Below are positions 39,626 through 48,201 of a stretch of DNA of 64,000 nucleotides, in pieces. Each line of letters begins with the position of its first letter. Positions within the stretch are counted from its first letter, which is position 1. Source of the stretch: Enterovibrio norvegicus FF-33 (GTDB lineage Bacteria; Pseudomonadota; Gammaproteobacteria; Enterobacterales; Vibrionaceae). Made by a program: the position numbers and the translations under genes. Location of the stretch: NCBI RefSeq assembly GCF_000286835.2, contig NZ_AJYD02000003.1:1255-65254 (forward strand), written 5' to 3'. Below the pieces are notes generated by a model, which did no database searches, was not told the DNA's origin, and worked only from the letters and a program-made list of their open reading frames with translations.

Positions 39626-41929
39626 TTACCACGTCGTCAACGCAGGAATCGCAATCAAGGCATTCTCAAACTGCACAACAACCTGCTGTGGCTCTATACC
39701 ACGAAGCAGCACGCCATCAGCGACCAGTTCACCTTCACGCGTTTCTTTGTTATTCACTTTGATCCAACGTGATTTAGCATTCGATGCGTAGATATGAGTT
39801 TGAAAGTCCATTTTGGGAAGGCGATTTAGCATGTCAGCAGAAAGATCGGCGATAGCCACCACATCAATATCATTCTGAATCCGCTGTAACTTCGCTTCCA
39901 ATGTACGGGATTTATCGCTGCTCAAGGCCGTTTCTACTTTCAACGCCAATTCTGGCGAGAGCACCGATAAATCAAGATCATCCAGCGTGAGCTGATCTTT
40001 GTCGGCTTTAGACAGGTTAGATTTTTCAGTTTGTCTGCGTTCCGGTTTTGTGGTTGGCGCACTCGCTGGCACTGCTCTTGGTTCAACATACTCTGGCTCA
40101 GCAAAAACAGGCTCAGGGAGGGACTGTAGCGCCACATCGAACACATCAGACTCTGGCAATACCACAATGTCACCATCCGCAATCAGAGCTTGTTCAGACG
40201 GCGTTGCATTCACGCTGTTCACCAAAATTGGCCCCGGCATCTCAAGTACCCTATCCAACACCATAAAGGTCAGTGGCCCTGGAATGCCGTCGGCATCCAA
40301 GTCATTGCTACGCTGAAACTCACGCACTTTGCTTCGCTGCGCCAAACCAAATTGATTCGAAATAGGATCCGTGCTGCCGAGCACCAAATTCAAGCGCTGC
40401 TCAAGCCAGCGAACGCGTTCGCCACGTTGGCTTGAGGTAATCGCAGAGGGGTTCCCCAGAGGTGGACGCCATAAAATAAGTGCCTCACCGTTCCACATTT
40501 GTTTAAGAAACGCCTCACTGACCAAAACTCGGCGGTCACCTGCAAGTAACTCATATTGCTTGTTGCCCTTGCTAAAGAGCACGGCAAACCATGTACTCCC
40601 CTCAGGCCCATTCATGGCAAGAACCGCAGGACGGTCGATCGTCAGCAGTTGATCAAACGGTAATTTACTCTTGTAACAAGCAAGTTCACCACGCACTTGT
40701 TTTGAACAACTCGCCGCCAATACATCAGCATCAAAGCCCCACAGCTTGTAAAGCGCTTGCATGGCAGAACCAGCACTCAGGCTTTCGTCCACCAGCGCCG
40801 AGAATGTCATGGTTTCAGGCTGTGTTGAGCCAGTGTTCGCTGGCGGTTCAACCACACGGTTCGTTACCGTTGCGGGCGCAGGTTGTGATTCGATCACCGT
40901 AACAGCCTCAACCACAGGCTCTGCCACAATGACAGCAGCAGGCGGAAGGCTTGTAGCCGTACTCGCCGCCACAGGCGGTGACACATCACCCGCGCCGCCA
41001 CTCAGGCCAATACGAATAGCGATAGCGAGTAGCGCCGCTCCACCAATTGCCCCTGCGTAATACGGCCAGTAGCGACTCACTGAACGTTGCGTATTGTGGC
41101 CAAAGGCTGGCTTACTGGCGTCTTGCCAATCGAGAACATCACGGCAGGCTTGTGACGCAATGTCTTTGTTTACACGTTGTTTGGATTCTCTAAAAGCCAG
41201 CTTCAAAGACTGATCACAGACCACATTAATCAAACGCGGCACACCGCCAGTTTCTTTGGCGATCAGCTTCACGGCCGATACTTCAAACAAAGGCTCGAGC
41301 CCACCAGCACAACTGATACGGTGAGTAATGTATTGATGCACTTCATCTGGCGTTAGCGGCATAAGGTGATAACGCGCGGTAATACGTTGCGCGAGCTGAC
41401 GCAGGTTAGGCTGACGCAGCATTTGTTGCAGTTCAGGCTGCCCGATCAAAATCACTTTGAGCAGTTTGCGGTAAGAGGTTTCGATGTTAGTGAGTAGACG
41501 AAGCTGTTCAAGTACATCCGGCATCAGATGCTGCGCTTCATCCACCAGCAAAATGGTTTGAATACCTTTGGACTCATTGTTAAACAACTTGTCGGCAATG
41601 GCATCATACAAGCGCTTAAAACTGTCGTCTTCGCGGTATTCCAGCCCGAGTTCATCACACAGTGATTGCAGCAGTTCAAGCACCGACACGCTGGGGTTGA
41701 GAATGGTCGCCACTTGCGTTTTCTCAGGCAAGCGCTCGAGCATCGCTTTCATGGTGGTGGTTTTTCCGGTGCCTACTTCTCCGGTCAATAACGCCAACCC
41801 ACCCCCGTCTTCGATACCAGAAAGGACATGACTCAACGCTTCTTTATGGCGTTCACTCAAGAAGTAGAATTTAGGGTTTGGCACGATCGCAAACGGTGAT
41901 TCGGTAAGCCGGAAAAAATCTTGATACAT
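39626..41929 (-). CDS. GspA-GspB fusion: type II secretion AAA ATPase with GspB C-terminus
   Basis: A 767-residue protein. The N-terminal third is a GspA/ExeA AAA ATPase: Walker A GEVGTGKT (50-57), Walker B LLVDEAQ (127-133). A single membrane helix follows (about 285-307), then a Pro/Ala-rich periplasmic linker and a peptidoglycan-binding domain (about 490-550, GLAQRSKVREFQ, DADGIPGPLT). The last 80 residues (SRWIKVNNKETREGELVADG, VVQFENALIAIPAL) match the C-terminal T2SSB domain of GspB/ExeB. GspA and GspB normally are separate proteins that act together to insert secretin GspD through peptidoglycan. Here they read as one frame and GspB's own N-terminus is missing. Start at MYQDFF (41929), the family N-terminus. 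Confidence 0.85.
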   Translation of the reverse strand: MYQDFFRLTESPFAIVPNPKFYFLSERHKEALSHVLSGIEDGGGLALLTGEVGTGKTTTMKAMLERLPEKTQVATILNPSVSVLELLQSLCDELGLEYREDDSFKRLYDAIADKLFNNESKGIQTILLVDEAQHLMPDVLEQLRLLTNIETSYRKLLKVILIGQPELQQMLRQPNLRQLAQRITARYHLMPLTPDEVHQYITHRISCAGGLEPLFEVSAVKLIAKETGGVPRLINVVCDQSLKLAFRESKQRVNKDIASQACRDVLDWQDASKPAFGHNTQRSVSRYWPYYAGAIGGAALLAIAIRIGLSGGAGDVSPPVAASTATSLPPAAVIVAEPVVEAVTVIESQPAPATVTNRVVEPPANTGSTQPETMTFSALVDESLSAGSAMQALYKLWGFDADVLAASCSKQVRGELACYKSKLPFDQLLTIDRPAVLAMNGPEGSTWFAVLFSKGNKQYELLAGDRRVLVSEAFLKQMWNGEALILWRPPLGNPSAITSSQRGERVRWLEQRLNLVLGSTDPISNQFGLAQRSKVREFQRSNDLDADGIPGPLTFMVLDRVLEMPGPILVNSVNATPSEQALIADGDIVVLPESDVFDVALQSLPEPVFAEPEYVEPRAVPASAPTTKPERRQTEKSNLSKADKDQLTLDDLDLSVLSPELALKVETALSSDKSRTLEAKLQRIQNDIDVVAIADLSADMLNRLPKMDFQTHIYASNAKSRWIKVNNKETREGELVADGVLLRGIEPQQVVVQFENALIAIPALTTW

Positions 41930-42085
41930 GAAAGTTCTCTGTGTCCTCAATCGCGTTTGATTGGCACGTCACGGTATCGTGCTGCCCCAACCATGTAAAG
42001 GCTATCACTCGGTGTGACAGGTGAATCGAGGGCGGGTTCGCAGCTTTTACACACTAATACGACATACCACGCCCGCAGAGACCTG

Positions 42086-42108
42086 CATCTTGAGGTTGTT
42101 TGGGTATA
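42086..42108 (+). repeat. Solo copy of the 23-bp MITE terminal repeat
   Basis: The sequence is the exact reverse complement of 394-416, and differs by one base from 538-560. It stands alone, 37 bp before cca, so it may lie in the cca promoter region. Confidence 0.85.
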
Positions 42109-42145
42109 TCATAATGACATTATTGCTTAAATTTCGGATATTCAT

Positions 42146-43387
42146 GTGAAAACCTACCTCGTTGGCGGTGCCGTAAGAGACAAGCTGTTAGGGCTTAATG
42201 TCGCAGACAAAGACTGGGTGGTTGTTGGGGCTGACATCAACACCATGCTGGATGCAGGCTATCAGCAAGTGGGCGCAGACTTTCCTGTCTTCTTGCACCC
42301 TAAATCTCATGAAGAACATGCCCTCGCCCGTACCGAACGTAAATCCGGTTCGGGTTACACAGGCTTTGTGTGCGATTTCGCCCCGAATGTCACACTGGAA
42401 GAAGATTTGGCGCGTCGCGACCTCACCATCAATGCCATTGCGCAAGCGAAAGACGGCACGCTAATTGACCCTTATGACGGACAAGGTGATCTCGCGGATC
42501 GCGTCTTGCGTCATGTCTCCCCCGCTTTTGTCGAAGACCCGCTTCGAGTGTTGCGAGTGGCGCGTTTTGCGGCGCGATTCCATCATCTCGGTTTTGCGGT
42601 AGCGGACGAGACGATGGCACTCATGAACACCATGGTTAAAAGCGGTGAGCTGAGCGCCCTGACGCCAGAACGCGTATGGAAAGAATGGGAGAAATCCTTG
42701 TTCACCGCTCATCCTGAAGTATTTTTGCGTGTACTTCGCGACTGCGGTGCGCTTGCCGTGGTGCTGCCAGAAATCGATGCGTTGTTTGGCATCCCCCAAC
42801 CTGAACAGTGGCACCCAGAAATTGATACGGGCATTCATACCTTAATGGTCGCTGAGCAAGCAGCACAGCTGACCGCAGACCCCGTGATCCGTTTTGCGGC
42901 GCAGGTGCACGACCTAGGGAAAGCGCTCACACCCAAAGAAGAATGGCCAAGCCACAAACTCCACACCAAGCTTGGATTAAAACCCGTCAAAGCGCTGTGT
43001 GAGCGTATACGCGTACCGAATACCTATCGTGATGCGGGTTTATTGGTCTGCGCTGAACACACCAACGTGCATAACGCGGGCGAGCTAAAAGCCGCGACCT
43101 TCATTAAGATATTTGACCGAAACGATTGCTGGCGAAAGCCCGAAAAAGTGCCGCAACTTGCCATCGGCAGCCAAGCCGATCATCAAGGACGAACGGGGTT
43201 TGAAGATCGCCCCTATCCGCAAGCTACCTTGTTGCTAGGCACGTTTGAGGCGGCATTAAGCGTGGAAGTGAAACACATCGTAGCGGCAGGATTTCAAGGG
43301 CCGTTAATTCGCGAGGAATTGACGCGCCAACGTATTGAAGCGGTGAAAGGGTTTCTTGCCGAGGCAAGGCCGGAGAAGCCGGAGTAA
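42146..43387 (+). CDS. cca: CCA-adding tRNA nucleotidyltransferase
   Basis: Cca (413 aa) adds or repairs the 3' CCA of tRNAs without a template. The class II nucleotidyltransferase signature is complete: GGAVRD (7-12), the metal pair D21xD23, RRDLTINAI for nucleotide selection (about 91-99) and a C-terminal HD domain (VHDLGKAL, about 254-261) with phosphatase/phosphodiesterase activity in the E. coli enzyme. The frame begins with GTG at 42146; an ATG two bases upstream is out of frame. The ribosome site is weak. Confidence 0.95.
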   Translation: MKTYLVGGAVRDKLLGLNVADKDWVVVGADINTMLDAGYQQVGADFPVFLHPKSHEEHALARTERKSGSGYTGFVCDFAPNVTLEEDLARRDLTINAIAQAKDGTLIDPYDGQGDLADRVLRHVSPAFVEDPLRVLRVARFAARFHHLGFAVADETMALMNTMVKSGELSALTPERVWKEWEKSLFTAHPEVFLRVLRDCGALAVVLPEIDALFGIPQPEQWHPEIDTGIHTLMVAEQAAQLTADPVIRFAAQVHDLGKALTPKEEWPSHKLHTKLGLKPVKALCERIRVPNTYRDAGLLVCAEHTNVHNAGELKAATFIKIFDRNDCWRKPEKVPQLAIGSQADHQGRTGFEDRPYPQATLLLGTFEAALSVEVKHIVAAGFQGPLIREELTRQRIEAVKGFLAEARPEKPE

Positions 43388-43392
43388 TAATC

Positions 43393-43515
43393 AAGGTCCT
43401 AGGGTCCTAAAGAAAACATTGCCCCGAAATAAGAGACTAAAAAAGCGGCTTCTGATAACAGAGCCGCTTTTTTCTTTTCTAGGATCTAGGATCTAGGACC
43501 TAGGTCCTAGGTCCT
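43393..43515. repeat. CTAG heptad repeat cluster flanking the cca/uppP terminator
   Basis: Before the terminator lie GGTCCTA units (43395-43410). After it, from about 43479 to 43515, come three TCTAGGA units followed by two CCTAGGT units and a partial third, so the run is itself an inverted repeat. Related heptads are at 29347-29367 and 46038-46055. Confidence 0.8.
43438..43474. terminator. Bidirectional terminator between cca and uppP
   Basis: AAAAAGCGGCT/AGCCGCTTTTT around an 11-nt loop, with A- and T-runs on both sides. Confidence 0.85.
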
Positions 43516-43526
43516 GATCTTAACCC

Positions 43527-44330
43527 TTAGCGCGTCGCAAGAAACGCCATCAAACCTAGCCCCAGCGCAATGCGGTAAATCACAAACGGCTTCATGCCCA
43601 TGGTGGTCACCAGTTTCAAGAACCAATGAATACAAATGTAAGCGCTGACAAACGACACCGCCACACCCACCATGATAGGTGCCCACATAACCGGCACATC
43701 ACTTTTCACTAGCCCTAAACCAAGGTAGCTACCCGCCAACACAATGATCGGGATAGACATCAGAAACGAGAAACGCGCCGCCGCTTCACGGGTATAACCC
43801 AAGTAAAGCGCCATGGTCATGGTTGCACCAGAACGAGACGTACCCGGGATCATTGCTAGCGCTTGCGATAGGCCAATCAACAATGCAGATTTAGGCGTGG
43901 TTTTGTACTCATCAATTTCGCACTTGGCGTTGTTGTCCACCCACCACAGTAGCAAGCCGAAAACGATACACGTCACCGCAATCACCCACGCCGAACGCAG
44001 ATAAATTTCGATGATGTCTTTCATTAACAAACCGAAGATACAGGCAGGGATCGTCGCCAGCGCAATCATCCACGCAAGCGTTGCATCAGATGAACGCTCA
44101 CCTTTGAAAATTGAGCGGAAAAATGCACCGAGCAATTGCGTCACTTCCTTGCGGAAATACCCCACAACAGCCAGTAACGTACCAACGTGAACCGCAACAT
44201 CAAAGGCTAAGCCTTGATCCTGCCAGCCAAGAATTTCAGAAGGGAGAATAAGGTGCGCAGAGCTCGACACGGGAAGAAATTCTGTCAGGCCCTGAATTAA
44301 AGCCAGCGCAAAGGCTTCAAACATGCTCAT
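43527..44330 (-). CDS. uppP: Undecaprenyl-diphosphate phosphatase
   Basis: UppP/BacA (267 aa) recycles the undecaprenyl carrier for peptidoglycan and O-antigen assembly and gives basal bacitracin resistance. The two signature motifs are intact: [13 protein letters not shown] (about 15-27) and PGTSRSG (about 160-166), in a protein with about seven to eight membrane helices. It lies 41 bp past folK on the same strand, so folB-folK-uppP form an operon. Confidence 0.96.
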   Translation of the reverse strand: MSMFEAFALALIQGLTEFLPVSSSAHLILPSEILGWQDQGLAFDVAVHVGTLLAVVGYFRKEVTQLLGAFFRSIFKGERSSDATLAWMIALATIPACIFGLLMKDIIEIYLRSAWVIAVTCIVFGLLLWWVDNNAKCEIDEYKTTPKSALLIGLSQALAMIPGTSRSGATMTMALYLGYTREAAARFSFLMSIPIIVLAGSYLGLGLVKSDVPVMWAPIMVGVAVSFVSAYICIHWFLKLVTTMGMKPFVIYRIALGLGLMAFLATR

Positions 44331-44370
44331 AGTGGTTAGTCACTTATTATTGGTTATCAAAAGAAATGAA

Positions 44371-44856
44371 TTACAACGAAAAATCGGTTACCGGCCAAAG
44401 AGGTTGTTCATCACTGAACGCGTCCCAGGCTTGTTGGTAAGTTTGCGTGTCACCGGGAATGACCTGATCCGGGCAAAGCTCTGCCAATGGCCAAAGGGTA
44501 AACGCAAATTTGTAAACATCCTTCCTTGGCAACACAGGTCCAGAAGGCTGAGATAGCTCGCCGTAAGTCAGCAAATCAATATCAAGCGTACGGTCACGGA
44601 ACTTAATTGCATCGCGTTCACGTCCCCAGCGAGATTCGATTTCACGCAGCGCAGCCATGATGTCTTCGAGGCTTAAATCGGTATGAAGTTCAACCACAAG
44701 GTTGTAAAAGTTCGGGCCTTCGAAGCCAACAGGAACGGCTTCGAAAATGCGAGAGCTGCGACAGTTTGGGTCAAGAGTCTTGAGCGCCGCCATGCCTTCC
44801 GCAATATGGTGCTCACGTTCAATGTTCGACCCAACACTTACCAGAACCTGAATCAC
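44371..44856 (-). CDS. folK: 6-hydroxymethyl-7,8-dihydropterin pyrophosphokinase
   Basis: FolK (161 aa) transfers pyrophosphate from ATP to the pterin in folate synthesis. The signature WGRERDAIKFRDRTLDIDLL (about 77-96) carries the pterin- and ATP-binding residues, and VSVGSNIERE opens the fold. Its start overlaps the stop of folB by 4 bp (ATGA), so the two folate enzymes are translationally coupled. Confidence 0.95.
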   Translation of the reverse strand: MIQVLVSVGSNIEREHHIAEGMAALKTLDPNCRSSRIFEAVPVGFEGPNFYNLVVELHTDLSLEDIMAALREIESRWGRERDAIKFRDRTLDIDLLTYGELSQPSGPVLPRKDVYKFAFTLWPLAELCPDQVIPGDTQTYQQAWDAFSDEQPLWPVTDFSL

Positions 44857-45212
44857 CGCACGCCTCGCTCAATCACAACGCCGACGGTACGCGCTTGTGG
44901 CACCGCGCCAGGCTTGCTCACTTTCACCCGCACCCAAGGCACGGAGAATTGCGTTTGAATAAGAGTCGCAATTTCTTCAGCCACACGCTCAACCAGCAGA
45001 AAACGACCGTTTTCGACCAAATCAAGAATCGCGCCGCTAACAGAAGAGTAATCTAGGGCAAAAGCAACATCATCACTGCTAGCAGCAGGTTTGTTGTCAT
45101 GCGCCATTTCAATATCAAACACCAGTTTTTGTTTGATTTGCTGTTCCCAGTCGTACACACCAATGGTGGTAATGACTTCCAGCTGCTCAATAAATACTAA
45201 ATCCATGTTCAC
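44853..45212 (-). CDS. folB: Dihydroneopterin aldolase
   Basis: FolB (119 aa) cleaves dihydroneopterin to the FolK substrate and glycolaldehyde. The family pattern FIEQLEVITTIGVYDWEQQ is at 7-25, the catalytic Glu lies in that stretch, and VERVAEEIATLI and VRVKVSKPGAVPQA follow. It is divergent from plsY across about 180 bp, as in other gammaproteobacteria. Confidence 0.95.
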   Translation of the reverse strand: MNMDLVFIEQLEVITTIGVYDWEQQIKQKLVFDIEMAHDNKPAASSDDVAFALDYSSVSGAILDLVENGRFLLVERVAEEIATLIQTQFSVPWVRVKVSKPGAVPQARTVGVVIERGVR

Positions 45213-45392
45213 TCAAAAAATTCAGAGGTCGGATACCTATTATGCGCAAAAGCACGTAACATCGGTCAACCAGCGCCTAACTCGCGGTGCTGCACATACA
45301 CAAAATCTCTAAATAATTGGATACTTTGTGTCTGTTGCGCGAACTATAGCAAGTTCTCGCCGCCCTAGCGAATGTTCAACGTGGATGAAAAA

Positions 45393-46025
45393 ATGACCGC
45401 ACTCGGAATGCTAATGATTGTTGCTGCCTACCTACTGGGGTCGATATCCAGTGCAGTGTTGATCTGTCGGCTTTACGGTCTGCCAGACCCACGAGAGCAA
45501 GGTTCAGGCAACCCCGGCGCCACCAATGTATTCCGCTTAGGTGGGCGTTTCGCTGCCGCCTTGGTCCTGCTGTGCGACATGCTCAAAGGCACCATTCCCG
45601 TCTGGATCAGTTACCTTATCGGCATCAACCCTTTCATGCTTGGCTTGATTGGTATCGCCGCCTGTCTTGGGCATATCTACCCCATCTTCTTCCACTTTCG
45701 CGGTGGCAAAGGCGTTGCAACCGCCTTAGGTGCAATCGCACCTATTGGTTTAGACCTCACAGGGATGATGCTTGGCACATGGTTGGCCACATTATTACTG
45801 ACCGGATACTCATCCGTTGGCGCACTCATCGCATCTTTGTTCGCGCCGTTGTTCACTTGGATGGTCAAACCGCAATTCACCATGCCTGTCGCCATGCTGT
45901 CGTGTCTCATTATTTTCCGTCATCAGGAAAACATTAAGCGACTATTGAACGGCACAGAGCAAAAAGTGTGGAATAAGAAGAAAAAATCGAAAGAAGAAGA
46001 GCAACAAGAAGAACAAGAGGGGTAG
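45393..46025 (+). CDS. plsY: Glycerol-3-phosphate acyltransferase PlsY
   Basis: PlsY (210 aa) is the membrane enzyme that moves an acyl group from acyl-phosphate to glycerol 3-phosphate. The signatures [15 protein letters not shown] (about 41-55) and [14 protein letters not shown] (about 100-113) are complete, and five membrane helices are expected. The ATG at 45393 is preferred because TGGA lies 8 nt upstream and [19 protein letters not shown] matches the family; an ATG seven codons upstream lacks a ribosome site. The tail is unusually rich in Lys, Glu and Gln. Confidence 0.95.
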   Translation: MTALGMLMIVAAYLLGSISSAVLICRLYGLPDPREQGSGNPGATNVFRLGGRFAAALVLLCDMLKGTIPVWISYLIGINPFMLGLIGIAACLGHIYPIFFHFRGGKGVATALGAIAPIGLDLTGMMLGTWLATLLLTGYSSVGALIASLFAPLFTWMVKPQFTMPVAMLSCLIIFRHQENIKRLLNGTEQKVWNKKKKSKEEEQQEEQEG

Positions 46026-46037
46026 AGCAGATCTTAA

Positions 46038-46055
46038 GTTCTAGGTTCTAGGTTC
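46038..46055. repeat. GTTCTAG heptad repeats before the plsY/tsaD terminator
   Basis: Two perfect GTTCTAG units and a third GTTCGAG occur in tandem, and CCTAGAACC lies past the terminator at 46135-46143 in opposite sense. Confidence 0.75.
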
Positions 46056-46084
46056 GAGAAGACAATATCCCGAACGTTAGGTAT

Positions 46085-46122
46085 AAAAAAGCGGCGCTGT
46101 TAAACAGTCGCCGCTTTTTTTG
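46085..46122. terminator. Bidirectional terminator between plsY and tsaD
   Basis: AAAAAAGCGGCG/CGCCGCTTTTTT with an internal CTGT/ACAG stem and T-runs on both strands. Confidence 0.87.
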
Positions 46123-46147
46123 GTTTTGCTCTTCCTAGAACCCGCTC

Positions 46148-47167
46148 TTAAACCTCAACCGACTTAAGCTGATCAATCGGCCAACGCGGGAAGGCTTTCA
46201 CGCCCAAATCGTTGTGCTCGCCGTTTTTCAGACGCTGCATACCCGCATAAGCAATCATGGCACCGTTGTCAGTGCAAAACTCAGTTCGTGGGTAATACAC
46301 CTCACCGCCGATAGAATCTGCCAACGCTTCCAACTTCACACGCAGATGACGGTTAGCACTCACACCGCCCGCAATCACAATGCGCTTCATACCGCTCAGT
46401 TTCAACGCACGCTTGCACTTGATCACCAAGGTATCGACCACTGCATCTTCAAATGCACGTGCGATATCCGCGCGAGTCTGATCGTCATTATCATTCGCAG
46501 AAATCGTATTGGCCGCGAACGTTTTCAAGCCAGAGAAGCTCATGTCCAAACCCGGTACGTTTGTCATCGGACGCGGGAAGGTAAAACGGCTACTGTCGCC
46601 CTTTTCTGCCAGCTTAGAAAGCAACGGTCCGCCTGGGTAATCAAGGCCCATTAGCTTAGCGGTTTTATCAAACGCTTCACCCGCAGCATCATCAATCGAT
46701 TCGCCAAGGATTTTGTACTCACCAATGGCTTTTACTTCCACCAATAAGGTATGCCCGCCAGAAACCAACAGTGCGACAAACGGAAACGGAGGAGGGTTAT
46801 CTTCCAGCATTGGCGCCAGTAAGTGCCCTTCCATATGGTGAACTGCCACAGCCGGCAAATCCCACGCATACGCAAGACTACGACCAATGGTAGCACCAAC
46901 CAGCAACGCGCCCACCAAGCCAGGGCCCGCCGTGTATGCCACGCCATCCAGATCTTGAGGCGTTAACCCCGCCTCTTCTAGCGTCGCTTTGATCAGTGGA
47001 ATCGTCTTCTTCACATGATCACGAGAAGCAAGCTCAGGCACCACGCCGCCGTAGTCAGCGTGCACTTCTACTTGGCTATATAACTGATGTGCCAGAAGCC
47101 CTTTTTCATCATCATAAATCGCAACGCCAGTCTCATCGCACGATGTCTCGATGCCTAGAATTCGCAT
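46148..47167 (-). CDS. tsaD: tRNA threonylcarbamoyladenosine transferase TsaD
   Basis: TsaD (339 aa) transfers threonylcarbamoyl to A37 of ANN-reading tRNAs with TsaB and TsaE. The N-terminal [12 protein letters not shown], the metal motif HHMEGH (about 110-115) and the C-terminal NGAMIAYAG are all present and the length is normal. It is divergent from rpsU, a very widely conserved pairing. Confidence 0.97.
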   Translation of the reverse strand: MRILGIETSCDETGVAIYDDEKGLLAHQLYSQVEVHADYGGVVPELASRDHVKKTIPLIKATLEEAGLTPQDLDGVAYTAGPGLVGALLVGATIGRSLAYAWDLPAVAVHHMEGHLLAPMLEDNPPPFPFVALLVSGGHTLLVEVKAIGEYKILGESIDDAAGEAFDKTAKLMGLDYPGGPLLSKLAEKGDSSRFTFPRPMTNVPGLDMSFSGLKTFAANTISANDNDDQTRADIARAFEDAVVDTLVIKCKRALKLSGMKRIVIAGGVSANRHLRVKLEALADSIGGEVYYPRTEFCTDNGAMIAYAGMQRLKNGEHNDLGVKAFPRWPIDQLKSVEV

Positions 47168-47258
47168 AACACCTCAGCTCACTTCGTTTATATTCAATCT
47201 GTCTTCTCAAAAACAGGCCGCAATATTACATGGGCGCGATCAAATTCACCAGTTATGC

Positions 47259-47288
47259 TTTACAAGCACCCGCAGATCGGATTAGAAT
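47259..47288 (+). promoter_or_regulatory. Probable rpsU operon promoter
   Basis: A -35 TTTACA (47259-47264), an 18-bp spacer and a -10 TAGAAT (47283-47288) lie 77 bp before rpsU. This would drive the macromolecular synthesis operon. Confidence 0.55.
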
Positions 47289-47364
47289 TCCGCACCATTT
47301 TTAAACAAAGCTGGTCATTTTTTGTCTCCAGCGATTAACGAACAACCCCTGAGGTGAAAGGCAC

Positions 47365-47580
47365 ATGCCAGTAGTTAAAGTACGTGAAAACGAACCATTC
47401 GACGTAGCACTGCGTCGCTTCAAGCGCTCTTGTGAAAAAGCAGGTATTCTTTCTGAAGTTCGCCGTCGTGAGCACTTCGAAAAGCCAACTACCGTTCGCA
47501 AACGCGCTAAGGCTGCCGCTGTTAAGCGTCACCTGAAGAAGCTGGCTCGCGAGAACGCTCGCCGCGTTCGCCTGTACTAA
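47365..47580 (+). CDS. rpsU: 30S ribosomal protein S21
   Basis: S21 (71 aa) is the small basic protein near the 3' end of 16S rRNA needed for initiation. [27 protein letters not shown] and the Arg/Lys-rich tail match E. coli almost throughout. A GAGGTGAA ribosome site precedes the ATG. It opens the operon rpsU-yqeY-dnaG-rpoD, which couples translation, replication and transcription initiation. Confidence 0.97.
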   Translation: MPVVKVRENEPFDVALRRFKRSCEKAGILSEVRRREHFEKPTTVRKRAKAAAVKRHLKKLARENARRVRLY

Positions 47581-47604
47581 TTACGATTAATACAGGATTG
47601 TGAT

Positions 47605-48048
47605 ATGGAATTGATTACTCGCATTAAGAGTGAGCAAATAGTAGCGATGAAGGCGAAAGATAAACTTCGCCTTGGCACTATTCGTTTGATGATATCTGCA
47701 ATTAGACAACAAGAAATCGACGGTCAGAAAACACTGACTGACGACGAAGTGTTGGCAGTCATCGTCAAGATGGTTAAGCAACGTCGTGACTCCGTATCGC
47801 AATATCAGTCAGCAGGTCGTGATGACCTTGCTGATGTGGAATTGGCTGAAATCTCCGTCTTAGAAGAATTCATGCCACAACCACTCAGCGACGACGAAGT
47901 GGATGCAATGGTAAAAGATGCCATTGCAGCCTCTGGTGCGAGCTCCATGCAAGACATGGGCAAGATCATGGCCATCCTGAAACCTCAAGTTCAGGGCCGC
48001 GCTGACATGGGTAAAATCAGCCAATTGGTTAAATCCAATCTGGCATAA
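47605..48048 (+). CDS. yqeY: GatB/YqeY domain protein
   Basis: A 147-residue helical protein with the YqeY domain found as the tRNA-binding tail of GatB. It begins ELITRIKSEQIVAMKAKDKLRLGTIRL and contains the conserved GRADMGKISQLVK near the end. Stand-alone YqeY has no proven function in proteobacteria; a link to tRNA is inferred from the domain. Its place between rpsU and dnaG is usual outside the enterobacteria. Confidence 0.92.
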   Translation: MELITRIKSEQIVAMKAKDKLRLGTIRLMISAIRQQEIDGQKTLTDDEVLAVIVKMVKQRRDSVSQYQSAGRDDLADVELAEISVLEEFMPQPLSDDEVDAMVKDAIAASGASSMQDMGKIMAILKPQVQGRADMGKISQLVKSNLA

Positions 48049-48068
48049 GGTTTTTACCTAACCTGCAA

Positions 48069-48106
48069 ACAAGCCGTGCTATCCAATTTTGGAGTGCGCG
48101 GCTTGT
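48069..48106 (+). terminator. Weak stem-loop between yqeY and dnaG
   Basis: ACAAGCCG and CGGCTTGT pair around 22 nt, followed by TCGTATCTTCTCGTT. The T-run is poor. In E. coli a partial terminator at this operon position lowers dnaG expression relative to rpsU, so an attenuating role is possible. Confidence 0.4.
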
Positions 48107-48201
48107 TCGTATCTTCTCGTTAGTAAATACTGTTCCTGTTTTCTGACTAGAACATACTGAATTCACTCACGTTCCCGTATTCAAAAAACGCACATAGGTT
48201 T

